Of a stretch of 64,000 bases of DNA, positions 21,955 through 31,005 are shown piece by piece. The translations under genes were made by a program, and so were the position numbers. A model generated the notes under the pieces. The model was given only the letters and a program-made list of their open reading frames with translations. It had not been told where the DNA came from and ran no database searches. Positions within the stretch are counted from its first letter, which is position 1; every line of letters begins with the position of its first letter. Source of the stretch: CF-118 sp035934385 (GTDB taxonomy: Bacteria > Chloroflexota > Dormibacteria > Dormibacterales > Dormibacteraceae); contig DASYXY010000074.1 of assembly GCA_035934385.1 (NCBI GenBank), forward strand, positions 15,037 through 79,036, written 5' to 3'.

Positions 21955-23505
21955 CTACCCTAGTCGGTAGGCGACGACTGCGGGCGCTTGCGTGGCGCTC
22001 AGCCGAATGCCGGCGCCGGCGATCAGAGTGTCGCCGGCGATCGCGAGAGTCGAGTTGGAGCCGGCGGGCAGGTTGTTCGTCCAGACCACCGAGCCCGTCG
22101 CCCGCGACAAGGCCATCACCTGACCCGTCAGCGTGGTCGTGAACACGAGGTCACCGGCGACCGTGGCTCCACCGAGTGGCATTTGGGACAGCCCGCCCGC
22201 CCACAGCTGCTTCCCGGTCGCAACGTCAAGAGCAACCATCTCGCCCTTGGCTTGCAGCACGTTGATGCTGCCCAGGACGACTGATGGGTTCGTGAATGTG
22301 GAGCCCAGGTCGACAACTGGGACGTAGGCAACGCCATCAGCCACAGCCATGTTGGTCTCCACACCGCCGACCGCTCCGGGGAAGAGCGTGTATGGAGTCT
22401 GCAGCTGCAGCTTGCCTTCCAAGGCCAGCTCGCCGTCTTGATCGTGCCCGTTGTGGATGCCAACCGCTGTCTTCCAGATGAGCGAGCCGCTACCGGCGTC
22501 GAGCGCGAACACGTAGCCCCCCTTGCCGGAAGCCAGGACGACGGAGCGACCGGCCACAACGGTGAGGATCGGCGAGACCTGCAGGTCCCAGTCGTGAAAG
22601 TCGTCCGGGAAGGCCTGGTAGTACCACTCCAGCCGGCCTGTGGCCTGGCTCAGCTTGACGATGCTGTCGGTGTAAAGCTCGCGGCTGGGGGATGCTACGG
22701 CTTCTTGTTGGGAGAGGTAGGGGTTCCCGGTGCCGGCGTAGATCGAGCCGTCAGGTCCGATCAGAAACGGGTCCCACGCCCCGCCTGCGGTTGCCCTCAG
22801 CTGCTGACCCGTCGCGTCGATCACTGTTTGAAAGCTCCAGTCCGTGGCCCCGGTGCCGGCGTCGAGGGCATAGATGAGCCCACCGCCCCGGGTCAGGGCG
22901 GACGCGACGAACACGCGGTGATTGGCGACCTGCGGCGCGATGTCGAACCTGGCCGTTCCGCCGCCAAGACTCGCGTGGTACCAGACCTGGTGGCCTGTGG
23001 TCGCGTCGAGGGCGAACACGCCGGTCGCGGTGACACCGTAAACCCGGCCATAGGCCAGCGTGACCCCGTTCGGGCCGTAGTCGGACGAGCTGTACTTGTG
23101 CGTCCAGAGCACTCGCCCCGTGGCGTCGTCCACCGCCGTCACGTTCGATGCGCCGTCCTGCAGGTACGCGACGCCGTTGGCGATGACAGGATTGGCGACG
23201 TCTCGGCCGCTCGCGCCGGCACCGGTCAAGGGCAGCGTCCAGGCCACCTTCAGACTCGTGACGTTGGCTGAAGAGATGCTCGAGCTGGCGTCGCGTGTGT
23301 TGTAAAGGCCTCCATTGGGAGAGGGCCATTCGTTGAAGTAGCGGATATCCTCGACCGGAGCGCCCGGTGGTACCGATCCGCTCAGGCTCGGCGGCACCGA
23401 CGCTTCCGCGATTGGGGAAGCGCTGACCGAGGTCTCGGCCGGTGTGCTGCATGCGGCGACAAAGGCGAGCATTGTCGCGGCGCCGATCATCGCTGAACGC
23501 TTCAC
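21955..23505 (-). CDS. PQQ-like propeller lipoprotein
   Basis: This 516-residue lipoprotein starts VKRSAMIGAATMLAFVAACS, with a lipobox at Cys. The rest shows PQQ-repeat blades: VTAVDDATGRVLWTHK, FALDATTGHQVWYH, YALDAGTGATDWSF and MVALDVATGKQLWAGG. The presence of WYYQAFPDDFHDWD recalls quinoprotein alcohol dehydrogenases, but I do not see all residues that would bind PQQ and calcium. It may be a dehydrogenase or a structural propeller. The GTG at 23505 is preferred because it begins the signal sequence. It converges with the exporter. Confidence 0.75.
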   Translation of the reverse strand: MKRSAMIGAATMLAFVAACSTPAETSVSASPIAEASVPPSLSGSVPPGAPVEDIRYFNEWPSPNGGLYNTRDASSSISSANVTSLKVAWTLPLTGAGASGRDVANPVIANGVAYLQDGASNVTAVDDATGRVLWTHKYSSSDYGPNGVTLAYGRVYGVTATGVFALDATTGHQVWYHASLGGGTARFDIAPQVANHRVFVASALTRGGGLIYALDAGTGATDWSFQTVIDATGQQLRATAGGAWDPFLIGPDGSIYAGTGNPYLSQQEAVASPSRELYTDSIVKLSQATGRLEWYYQAFPDDFHDWDLQVSPILTVVAGRSVVLASGKGGYVFALDAGSGSLIWKTAVGIHNGHDQDGELALEGKLQLQTPYTLFPGAVGGVETNMAVADGVAYVPVVDLGSTFTNPSVVLGSINVLQAKGEMVALDVATGKQLWAGGLSQMPLGGATVAGDLVFTTTLTGQVMALSRATGSVVWTNNLPAGSNSTLAIAGDTLIAGAGIRLSATQAPAVVAYRLG

Positions 23506-23533
23506 CGTCGTCCCACCCAACCTTAGCGAGGCG

Positions 23534-24508
23534 TCACATTGTGATGACGATCTTGCCTCGGGCCTGGCCACTCTCGAGATACCGCAGCGCGGCCGGAACC
23601 TCGCTCAGTGGATAGCGTCTGTCGATGACCGGCACGAGGCGGCCGGCCTCGATGAGCTCGTTCAAGAAGGCCACGTCTTGCTGTTTGAATGGTTTCCACC
23701 ACCACATCACGGCCAGCTTCCGGCTGCCCGTCATCGAGATCAAGGGACCGAGGAATGTCCCCTGCAGCAGCAGGCGGGTGGAGGCACCGAGCATCACGTA
23801 AACTCCCCCCGGCTTCAGGGCGCGCCTCCACTCCCACATCGAACGACGCGCCACGACATCCAGGATCAGGTCGTACCGCTGCTCGGTCCTGATCACGTCT
23901 TCACGCGTGAAATCGATGACATGGTCCGCGCCCACCGACCGCATCAAGTCCAGCTTGCCGGTGCTGTCGACGCCGGTCACTTCCGCTCCGAAGTACTTGG
24001 CGATCTGCACCGCGAATGGACCCACGTTTCCACCCGCTCCGTTGACCAGCACCTGGTCGCCGGACTGGACGGGCCGCTTACCACGAAGGCCTTGCAGGGC
24101 CAGGACGGCCGACTGCGGGATAGTGGCTGCTTCCTCGAAGGTCAACCTCGCCGGTTTCAACGCAAAAGCGCGCGCCGGAGCGCAAACGTACTCGGCGTAG
24201 GCGCCGAGTCCATAGACGGTCATGTTCCCAAAGACCTCGTCGCCCTCTCGAAACTCGGTCACATTCCTACCGACCTCTTCGACCTGGCCGGCCACGTCGA
24301 CGCCGAGGCCGCGGACCCTCGGCTTGCCGAACCCGATCGCCATGCGGGTGAAGGGAGACTTGCCGTAGAGGTACTCCAGATCATCGGCGTTCAGGGACGC
24401 CGCCCGGACTCGAACGAGCACGTCCTCTTCTTTGACGGCGGGCTTCTCGACCTCGGCGAGGGTCAGGACGTCGGGTGAGCCGTACCGGTCGCGCACGATC
24501 GCCTTCAT
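23534..24508 (-). CDS. Zinc-independent quinone oxidoreductase-type MDR enzyme (copy 1)
   Basis: This 324-residue medium-chain dehydrogenase/reductase matches the quinone oxidoreductase class: MKAIVRDRYGSPDVLTL, LGVDVAGQVEEVG, GDEVFG and the NAD(P) motif NGAGGNVGPFAVQIA. No zinc-ligand pattern is visible, so it should reduce quinones or enones with NADPH. It lies 53 bp downstream of a paralogue. The ATG at 24508 matches the family N-terminus. Confidence 0.85.
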   Translation of the reverse strand: MKAIVRDRYGSPDVLTLAEVEKPAVKEEDVLVRVRAASLNADDLEYLYGKSPFTRMAIGFGKPRVRGLGVDVAGQVEEVGRNVTEFREGDEVFGNMTVYGLGAYAEYVCAPARAFALKPARLTFEEAATIPQSAVLALQGLRGKRPVQSGDQVLVNGAGGNVGPFAVQIAKYFGAEVTGVDSTGKLDLMRSVGADHVIDFTREDVIRTEQRYDLILDVVARRSMWEWRRALKPGGVYVMLGASTRLLLQGTFLGPLISMTGSRKLAVMWWWKPFKQQDVAFLNELIEAGRLVPVIDRRYPLSEVPAALRYLESGQARGKIVITM

Positions 24509-24561
24509 CACGTTTTGGCGTGTGCCCGTCAGCGCCGGGTTGTATCCGATTTCACTACGGC

Positions 24562-25599
24562 TCACATGACGACGACGACCGTTCCCCGCGCGTGTCCTTC
24601 TCCGACGTGGCCGATAGCCTCGCCGGTCTGAGCCAGCGGATAGGTGCTGTCGATGACCGGCGTCACCTTGCCGGCTTCGATGAGTTCCTTCAAGACGAGC
24701 AGGTCCGCGCGGTTCTGGAACTTGATGGCCGGACCCAGCTGCTGGTGCCCGAACATCGATGCAGCGGCCGTTTTGATCATGGTCCCGCTCGTGCCGAACC
24801 AAGGACCGCCCGAAGTGCCGTTGTTGGACTGCAGCTTGCCTGCGGGCGTGAGTGCGCGCCTGGTCTCCGACAGCGAGTGATTGCCCACGTTGTCGAGGAT
24901 GAAGTCGTACCGCGGCCCGCCCTGAGTGAAGTCTTCCTTGGTGTAATCGATGACGTAGTCGGCGCCGATCGAGCGGACCATCTCGACGTTTTTCGCGCTG
25001 CATACGCCCGTCACCTCGGCGCCAAACGCCTTGGCGACCTGCACGGCGTATGTGCCCACGCCACCCGACGCGCCGTTGATCAGGACCTTCATGCCTGGCT
25101 GGACATGGCCCTGGTCGCGAAGCAGCTGGAGAGCGGTGGAGGCGGAAACCCCAATCGCAGCAGCCTGCCCGAGGGTGATGTTGGCCGGCTTTGAGACGAA
25201 TTGAGCTTCTGGAGCGCAAACGTACTCGGCAAATGCTCCCGTACACCAACCGAACACCTCGTCGCCTGGCCGGAGCTGAGTCACACCACTGCCCACAGAG
25301 TCGACGGTCCCGGCGATGTCGGTCCCCGGAATCCCGGTCTTCGGCAATACCTTTCCGAACGCCGGCCGCGCGATGTACGGCAGACCTTTCACGACCAACC
25401 AGTCACCGACGTGGACCGACGCCGAGTGGACCCGCACCAGCACTTCGCCGTCCTTTATCACCGGCATGGGCACGTCCAGAAATCTCAGAACCGCTGCGGG
25501 ATCGCCGTACGGGCCCTTGACGATGGCTTTCATCGAGCCCCGCGCAGGAACAGAGATTGCCTCGGTCGATTCAACTCTTACGGCGGCGGTTATAGCCAT
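24562..25599 (-). CDS. Quinone oxidoreductase-type MDR enzyme (copy 2)
   Basis: This 345-residue paralogue has MKAIVKGPYGDPAAVLRFLD, GTDIAGTVDSVGSG, GDEVFGW and NGASGGVGTYAVQVA. It carries an extra N-terminal stretch of about 20 residues before the MKAIV that starts copy 1; ATG at 25599 has AGGAGG 6 nt upstream. Identity to the neighbour is clear through the nucleotide-binding fold. A tandem duplication followed by divergence is likely. Substrate is unknown. Confidence 0.85.
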   Translation of the reverse strand: MAITAAVRVESTEAISVPARGSMKAIVKGPYGDPAAVLRFLDVPMPVIKDGEVLVRVHSASVHVGDWLVVKGLPYIARPAFGKVLPKTGIPGTDIAGTVDSVGSGVTQLRPGDEVFGWCTGAFAEYVCAPEAQFVSKPANITLGQAAAIGVSASTALQLLRDQGHVQPGMKVLINGASGGVGTYAVQVAKAFGAEVTGVCSAKNVEMVRSIGADYVIDYTKEDFTQGGPRYDFILDNVGNHSLSETRRALTPAGKLQSNNGTSGGPWFGTSGTMIKTAAASMFGHQQLGPAIKFQNRADLLVLKELIEAGKVTPVIDSTYPLAQTGEAIGHVGEGHARGTVVVVM

Positions 25600-25663
25600 G
25601 ATCGGCCTCCTGTTTGTGGATGGCCCGGCTCCTCGGTGGGGCCGGGCCATTGACTGTTGGTGC

Positions 25664-26095
25664 TTAGACCGCGACGGGTGTCGGAAGCAGACCCAGCTGG
25701 CTCAACTGGTCCAGCTGGTCGAAGTAGATGCGAGCCTCAGCGATCTTTCCGTCTTCGACGCGAAGGATCTGGACGCCGTAGCCGACCACTTTCTTGTGAG
25801 TCGGCGGAATGGCGCCGGTCGGCGAGTCGAGGGGACCAGTGTGCGTTCCCTCCATCACGATCTCCTGGACAACCCAGGGGCCGCTCGTGATCTCGCTGCG
25901 GACCTTCATCTTGCCGTCAGGGAATGCCTTCAGCCAGGTCATGGCGTAAGCAGTCGCGTCCTTGGCGTTGGTGGCCTTGAAGCCGCCTGGCGCGTTGAAC
26001 TTGATGTCGGCCGCGTGCAACGCGTACAGGGCAGTCTCATCGTGGGCGTTGAACGCGTCTACGAAACGGGCGGTCGTCTCTTTGACTTCAGGCAT
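25664..26095 (-). CDS. SnoaL-family ester cyclase-like protein
   Basis: This 143-residue protein has the SnoaL/NTF2 fold signature: TARFVDAFNAHD, TAYAMTWLKAFPD, VVQEIVMEGTHTGPL, IPPTHKKV and KIAEARIYFDQL. It is similar to polyketide cyclase-like ester cyclases, but many such proteins have no known substrate. GGAGGAG precedes the ATG at 26095. It heads a reverse-strand run with two quinone oxidoreductases. Confidence 0.85.
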   Translation of the reverse strand: MPEVKETTARFVDAFNAHDETALYALHAADIKFNAPGGFKATNAKDATAYAMTWLKAFPDGKMKVRSEITSGPWVVQEIVMEGTHTGPLDSPTGAIPPTHKKVVGYGVQILRVEDGKIAEARIYFDQLDQLSQLGLLPTPVAV

Positions 26096-26247
26096 AGGGT
26101 CTCCTCCTCGGGAGTGTCCGCGAAGCGGGAGGGCCAAGAAGGCACCTGCCATCGGTGGCCGGCTACCGCGAGGACTTCCAACACCCTCGCCTCAGTCCAG
26201 TAACAATGGGCACTATACCAGAAATGGTTGCGAGCCCGTGCTAATAT

Positions 26248-26571
26248 TTGCGAATCAAACGCCCGCGCGTACTTTCTGTGGCCGAAGCTGCTGCCGAGCT
26301 CAACGCGTCGGAGGCGTACGTGCGTCGATTGCTCTTGAGGCAGCGACTCTACGGAACCAAGTTGGGATTCGTGTGGGCCATATTCCCAGACGATCTAGAA
26401 GCTTTCAAACGATTGCGCCGTCCGCCCGGGCGACCTCGTAAGACGGTCGAAGGCGCGAACAAGGCCTCCGTCGCCCACATCGCCGACGAAAGAATGCGGG
26501 CGGGAACCGGGCGACTCCTTCGGCAACGCGGGAGCAGGACTCCGCTGGCGAAACCTAGACGCAAGCGCTAA
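26248..26571 (+). CDS. Small HTH DNA-binding protein
   Basis: This 107-residue basic protein has an excisionase/MerR-like HTH (LSVAEAAAELNASEAYVRRLL, then RQRLYGTKLG) and an Arg/Lys-rich tail. The TTG start follows immediately after TAATAT, so the real start could be the GTG at 26278. It is next to no other mobile-element gene, so a free-standing regulator is as likely as a transposon remnant. Confidence 0.55.
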   Translation: MRIKRPRVLSVAEAAAELNASEAYVRRLLLRQRLYGTKLGFVWAIFPDDLEAFKRLRRPPGRPRKTVEGANKASVAHIADERMRAGTGRLLRQRGSRTPLAKPRRKR

Positions 26572-26696
26572 CGGTCGCGACGTGGCTAGCCGGCGGGATG
26601 GTGCTCAAATCGATCAGGAATCGAGAAGCCTTGCTGTGGATCGGTCCTTAGCATGAGGCGCGTCCACGGGGACACCTACAAATTGGAGGAACGGTC

Positions 26697-27152
26697 ATGA
26701 GTGCCAAGAAGAAGCCGGCCAATATCACCCGCGTCAGGGCGTCCACTCTGCTCTCGGACGTAGAGCGAGCCGCAATGAAGGAGACCATCAGCGAGCGGAA
26801 GCGCGCGCTCGCGGGTGAGCCGGACGGGGAGAGCGACGTGCTGGCGAAGATCGCCGAGATGTCTGAACCGGATCGGGGCATGGCCAAGCGCCTCCATGCC
26901 GTGATCAAAGGCAGCGCCCCGAGCCTGTCACCGAGAACCTGGTACGGGATGCCCGCCTATACGAAGAACGGCAAGGTTGTGTGCTTCTTCAAGGCCGGGG
27001 AGAAGTACAAGTCGAGATACGCGACGTTCGGTTTCGAAGACGCTGCCAACCTCGACGACGGCGATGCCTGGCCGACCTCCTACGCGCTGAAGAGGCTCAC
27101 CGCTCCCGTCGAGGAAAAGATCGGCAAGCTGGTCAAGAAAGCGGCTCGCTGA
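26697..27152 (+). CDS. DUF1801 / YdhG-like protein (copy 2)
   Basis: This 151-residue paralogue of copy 1 has RTWYGMPAYTKNGKVVC and ends with LVKKAAR. The core motif order (Lys-rich N-terminus, then YGMP and a ending with KI-LVKKA) matches copy 1 throughout. GGAGG lies 7 nt before the ATG. It lies 9 bp from the convergent regulator gene. Function unknown. Confidence 0.85.
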   Translation: MSAKKKPANITRVRASTLLSDVERAAMKETISERKRALAGEPDGESDVLAKIAEMSEPDRGMAKRLHAVIKGSAPSLSPRTWYGMPAYTKNGKVVCFFKAGEKYKSRYATFGFEDAANLDDGDAWPTSYALKRLTAPVEEKIGKLVKKAAR

Positions 27153-27160
27153 GGACGACG

Positions 27161-30100
27161 TCACCCGGCGGGACGCACCGATTCCCCGTCCAGCAATTTC
27201 CGCGTGACGTCGGCCTCAGCGCGCGCCTGGTGAGCCACAAACCCGGCGAGAGCCCGCTCGAGTGCCGCCACTGCTCCGGGGCTGTCGCGGTGAGCGCTAG
27301 CGAGCAGACCTTCCGCCCGGTCACAGCACGGGCCCAAGAGGGCCAAGCCCGCCACCTGACTCCGCGCGAGCGGCACGAACTCTTCTAACGCGTCCCAATC
27401 CTCGAGAGCGCACAGAGCCTCGAGCATCGACCGCGCGTGGTCGGGTCCGTAGGTCCTGTTTTCCAACGCTTTGCCGCGAGACATCTGCCGTCCCTTCTCG
27501 GGGTCTCCGAGCGCAACCTCCAGCCTGGCCTGCCACGAAGTTGCGCCTTCGATGTCGTTCATCGGGTCCCCCACCAGGCGGGCCAGTTCGCGGGCGCGCT
27601 CGACATCGCCAGTCCTGGCGGCCAGTACCGCCCCGAGGACAGGCCCGTCTCGCACGAACTCGCACTCGACCGCGGGGTCCTGGCGGAAGGCGTTGAGATG
27701 CTCCTCGAGCACCGGAGGGATCTCGTCCCAGCGACCGAGCTCATAAAGCGCCTCCATGACCGGAAATGTGCCGTGCATCATCTGGTGCGGGCTTGTCTCA
27801 CGTGAAAGCTCCAGCGAGCGACGCGCCAGCTTGAGGCCTTCCTCGTAGTCGCCAGAGATGTGCATGGTGGCGACAGCTGCCCGGCGGACGGCATCGCCCT
27901 GCTGCGCCCGTGACGGGAGCTGCTCGACCACCTCCAGCTCTCGCTTGGCCAGCTCGAGCATCTTCGCGTAACGCCCGGCCATCCCGTACAGGAGGCTCAA
28001 TGCATTGTCCGCGTTCCAAACCAGCGCCGGTTGGCCGAGCGATTCAGCAACGGCGCGGGCCTGCTCGACTTCCGCAATGCGCTCCTGGAGCGGAATCGGA
28101 TCTGGTTTGCTGCCCTGGCCGAATGGCTCGCTTCCGCGGTAGAGCCGCGAGACCCGGCCGAAGGCGGTCATGAGCCGGACCTTGACGGCCCTGTCTGTTA
28201 CGCAAGCAAGACCCTCGTCCACGAACACCTGCGCCTGCGCCGGATCCGGGCTGCGCTTGAAACCTCCTGGGCTGCCCGCCATCATCTCGGCCACCTTCGC
28301 GCAGAGCCGCGCCCGGTCGCCGTCACGACCCATGCGCCGAGCGATCTCGTGCGCCTCCGCATATGCCTGCAAGGCAGCATCACCTTGATAGGCCGACTCG
28401 TGGTCGTCGCCCAGCTCCTCGAGCGAGCGCGACCTTTCTTCGGTTCCCGACGCGATATCGACCGCCTGGCGATGGAGCTCGATCGCTTTGTCGACCGCGA
28501 ATCGCCGCCGTGCGTTGGCTCCGGCACGAATCAATTGATTGAATGCCTTGACGCGGATGGGCTCCCGCTCGGAGGCATTCCAGGCGAGATCCACGTCGTC
28601 TCCTGCCACCGCAAGGCGGTAGTGATCCGCGATGAGCTCTCCGAACTCATCAGCCCGGTCCCCAGCCAGCTCCTCGATCCAGGCCCCCACCTCGGCGTGC
28701 GCCTTCGCCCGGCGCGACTTGGGCAGCGAGGCATAAGCGACGTCGCGAACCAGCGTGTGCTTGAACGAGTACTCGGGCTGGCTGGCGAGGCTGGACGCCG
28801 CCCGTGCGCTGACGAACCCGCGCCTTTCGAGCGCAAGCAGCGCGGCTGGGACTGTGTCGCCCAGGCTGCGATTCAGCGGTTCGGCCCAGAACACCTTGCC
28901 GATGACAGCCGCCTCCTGCAGCACTTGCTTCTCAGCGTCGGGAATCGCGTCGATGCGGGCCGACAGCAGCGCGACGAGCGAGTCGGGCAGTGGCCAGGTC
29001 GTGATTCCCGTGGTGATGCGCCACCGATCTCCATCGCGAACGAGGGCCCCTTCTTCCATGAGGCGGCGAATTATTTCCTCGAGGAAGAACGGGTTCCCTT
29101 CCGCCTTGGCAAGGACCACGGCCGCCATCGCGGCAGGCAGGTCGGCCTCGCTGAGCAGCGCCCCCAGCAGCACTTGACTGTATGTAGGCGAGAGCGGTCG
29201 CAAGGACAACGTCGAGAAGTCTTCGCTGCCTCCGCCGAAACCGGCGTGCAGCTCCGTCAGGTCGGGCCGAGCGGTTCCGATCACCAGAAGCGGCCCGGTG
29301 GAACGGCCGATGACGCGCTCCAACATGTCCAGCAGTGGGCGGCCTGCCCAATGAAGGTCCTCGACGATCCAGATGCACGGTTCGGTGGCGGCCAGGACGC
29401 TCGCGAACCGAGGCCATGCCCAGGCGAGCTCGTCGGCTACGTCCTGGGGTGCCATGGCCGCAATGCGGCTTTCAGGGATCGCGATGCCGGCGCTGGCGGC
29501 CAGCGCTTCGACGGTCCGCTCATCCGCAATGGCCGCTCGGAGCTTGGTCACGGCCACCGAGCTGGAGTCGTCCAGCCGCATGTCGCTCGCCGCCCGAAGG
29601 ATCTCGCCGAGGGCCCAGTAGGTGATGCCGTGGCCGGCGGCGAGACATCGCCCCAGCAAAATGCGAGCAGTTGGCTGACGAGCACTGACGCCGGCAACGA
29701 ATTCCTGGACCAGTCGGCTCTTGCCGACGCCGGCCGGCCCAAGAACCGTGACCAGTCGCGGGCGGCGCGTCTCCAGGACATCGTCGAGCTGGCTCCATAG
29801 AGCCTGTAGCTCGGCCGATCGGCCCACGAGCGGGGTCGTGAGTCCACGCACGCCGCGCGACGGCGCGAACGTCGGGCTCAGGATCCGGCGCGCCATGACT
29901 CGTTCACGTTTCCCCTTTAAGGTGAGCTCGATCGGGTCGGAGAAGAGGAATGCGTGACGGGAGGCGAGATACGTACGCTCACCGACCAGCACGCTGTCGG
30001 GCTCCGCTTCGGCCTGCAACCGCGCTGCGATGTTGACCGGCTCGCCCGACACCAGGCGCTGGCTGCCGTCGCCGGTGGCGCCGGTCACGACGTCTCCGGT

Positions 30101-30424
30101 GTTGACCCCCACCCGCATGTGCAGGCTCAGGCCGTGACGAGACTCCAGCTCGACGTTGAGGGTGCGCAGTCGCTCCATCATCTCGAGCGCAGCGCTCAGG
30201 GCTCGCTGTGCGTCGTCCTCACGTACGGCGGGCACGCCAAAGACCGCCATGACTGCGTCGCCGATGAACTTCTCGACAGTTCCGCCCCAGGAGTTAACGG
30301 CCGCGGCCATCGCATTGAAGTAGGAGTCGAGTACGGAGCGCAGCCGCTCCGGGTCTAGCCCGTCAGCGAGGGAGGTGGACCCCACGACATCCGCAAACAA
30401 AACGGTGACGAGCTTTCGCTCCAT
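27161..30424 (-). CDS. Adenylate/guanylate cyclase plus AAA/STAND ATPase regulator
   Basis: This 1087-residue protein begins with a cyclase domain (residues 1-175): Asp12 in FADVVGST, Lys52, and Asp56 in GDAVMAVFG. It carries a P-loop STAND domain from about residue 210: GPAGVGKSRL (Walker A) and ACIWIVEDLHW-like PCIWIVEDLHWAG (Walker B). The rest, from about 550, is helical TPR-like repeats ending with FVAHQARAEADVTRKLL. Such cyclase-ATPase-TPR proteins are common in soil actinobacteria and chloroflexi and sense unknown signals. It has no HTH. The upstream divergent region is short. Confidence 0.85.
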   Translation of the reverse strand: MERKLVTVLFADVVGSTSLADGLDPERLRSVLDSYFNAMAAAVNSWGGTVEKFIGDAVMAVFGVPAVREDDAQRALSAALEMMERLRTLNVELESRHGLSLHMRVGVNTGDVVTGATGDGSQRLVSGEPVNIAARLQAEAEPDSVLVGERTYLASRHAFLFSDPIELTLKGKRERVMARRILSPTFAPSRGVRGLTTPLVGRSAELQALWSQLDDVLETRRPRLVTVLGPAGVGKSRLVQEFVAGVSARQPTARILLGRCLAAGHGITYWALGEILRAASDMRLDDSSSVAVTKLRAAIADERTVEALAASAGIAIPESRIAAMAPQDVADELAWAWPRFASVLAATEPCIWIVEDLHWAGRPLLDMLERVIGRSTGPLLVIGTARPDLTELHAGFGGGSEDFSTLSLRPLSPTYSQVLLGALLSEADLPAAMAAVVLAKAEGNPFFLEEIIRRLMEEGALVRDGDRWRITTGITTWPLPDSLVALLSARIDAIPDAEKQVLQEAAVIGKVFWAEPLNRSLGDTVPAALLALERRGFVSARAASSLASQPEYSFKHTLVRDVAYASLPKSRRAKAHAEVGAWIEELAGDRADEFGELIADHYRLAVAGDDVDLAWNASEREPIRVKAFNQLIRAGANARRRFAVDKAIELHRQAVDIASGTEERSRSLEELGDDHESAYQGDAALQAYAEAHEIARRMGRDGDRARLCAKVAEMMAGSPGGFKRSPDPAQAQVFVDEGLACVTDRAVKVRLMTAFGRVSRLYRGSEPFGQGSKPDPIPLQERIAEVEQARAVAESLGQPALVWNADNALSLLYGMAGRYAKMLELAKRELEVVEQLPSRAQQGDAVRRAAVATMHISGDYEEGLKLARRSLELSRETSPHQMMHGTFPVMEALYELGRWDEIPPVLEEHLNAFRQDPAVECEFVRDGPVLGAVLAARTGDVERARELARLVGDPMNDIEGATSWQARLEVALGDPEKGRQMSRGKALENRTYGPDHARSMLEALCALEDWDALEEFVPLARSQVAGLALLGPCCDRAEGLLASAHRDSPGAVAALERALAGFVAHQARAEADVTRKLLDGESVRPAG

Positions 30425-30481
30425 GAGGCGCCACCCATAGTAGGCGCGGTCCCTGATTCGCAGGCGCTGCTGCTTAGTTGG

Positions 30482-30946
30482 TCATCGCTTCTTGTGCCCG
30501 AAGAAGGGCATCGCGGCGGCTTGCTTCATCCACGAGGCCGCGAGGCGCTCGTCGAGATCTTCCACCGATGCCAGCTCGACGCCCCGTGTGGACTTGCCCA
30601 TCCCGACGGGAGTCACCGGCGGTTCCGGCTCGAGCTCGGTGCCGCGTATGAACATCAATTTGATATGGCCGACAAAGGCGCCGGACGTGAAGCACCAGCC
30701 GCCGCCCACACCGTAGTAGGCCATACCCCACTTCACAGCACGCCGGAGGTCCGATAGCTGCTCGGCCGCCAGGGCATCGATCCGCTCGGCGATGCCGCGC
30801 TGAGGCTGCGGCAAGCTGGCGATATAGGCGAACACTGGCCCGTCGCCCTCCGCGGCCTTCGCGGGGCTTGCCTTGCCCGTCATCGCGACCAGCAGCCGGG
30901 GCGTCTTGGAGTTGGCGGTCTTGGCGGACGTCCTCGACGACTTCAT
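30482..30946 (-). CDS. DUF1801-type protein (copy 3, divergent)
   Basis: This 154-residue protein has the DUF1801 core: VFAYIASLPQPQRGIAERIDAL, AVKWGMAYYG and GWCFTSGAFVGHIKLMF, with an ending FFGHKKR. It is more distant from copies 1 and 2. The start codon region lies inside a 48-bp sequence shared with the region upstream of the gene at 45555-45905. Function unknown. Confidence 0.7.
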   Translation of the reverse strand: MKSSRTSAKTANSKTPRLLVAMTGKASPAKAAEGDGPVFAYIASLPQPQRGIAERIDALAAEQLSDLRRAVKWGMAYYGVGGGWCFTSGAFVGHIKLMFIRGTELEPEPPVTPVGMGKSTRGVELASVEDLDERLAASWMKQAAAMPFFGHKKR

Positions 30947-30988
30947 CCGACGATTGAGACTCCATTGCCTGGTGAAACTAATCGCGGG
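30941..30988 (-). repeat. Dispersed repeat, copy A (48 bp)
   Basis: This sequence matches 45949-45996 at 42 of 48 positions. On the reverse strand it carries CGATTAG, then AATGGAGTCT, then CAATCGT before the ATG of the DUF1801 gene. Confidence 0.65.
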
Positions 30989-31005
30989 CGAGGGGCGCGC
31001 TCAGG

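Noticed and set aside
26248..26571. Small HTH gene as evidence of a mobile element
   Set aside because: No integrase, transposase or terminal repeats were found around it.
28031..29800. 589-codon forward frame inside the cyclase-ATPase gene
   Set aside because: Opposite strand carries clear cyclase and Walker motifs; the forward frame is Arg/Gly/His/Pro-rich without family features.
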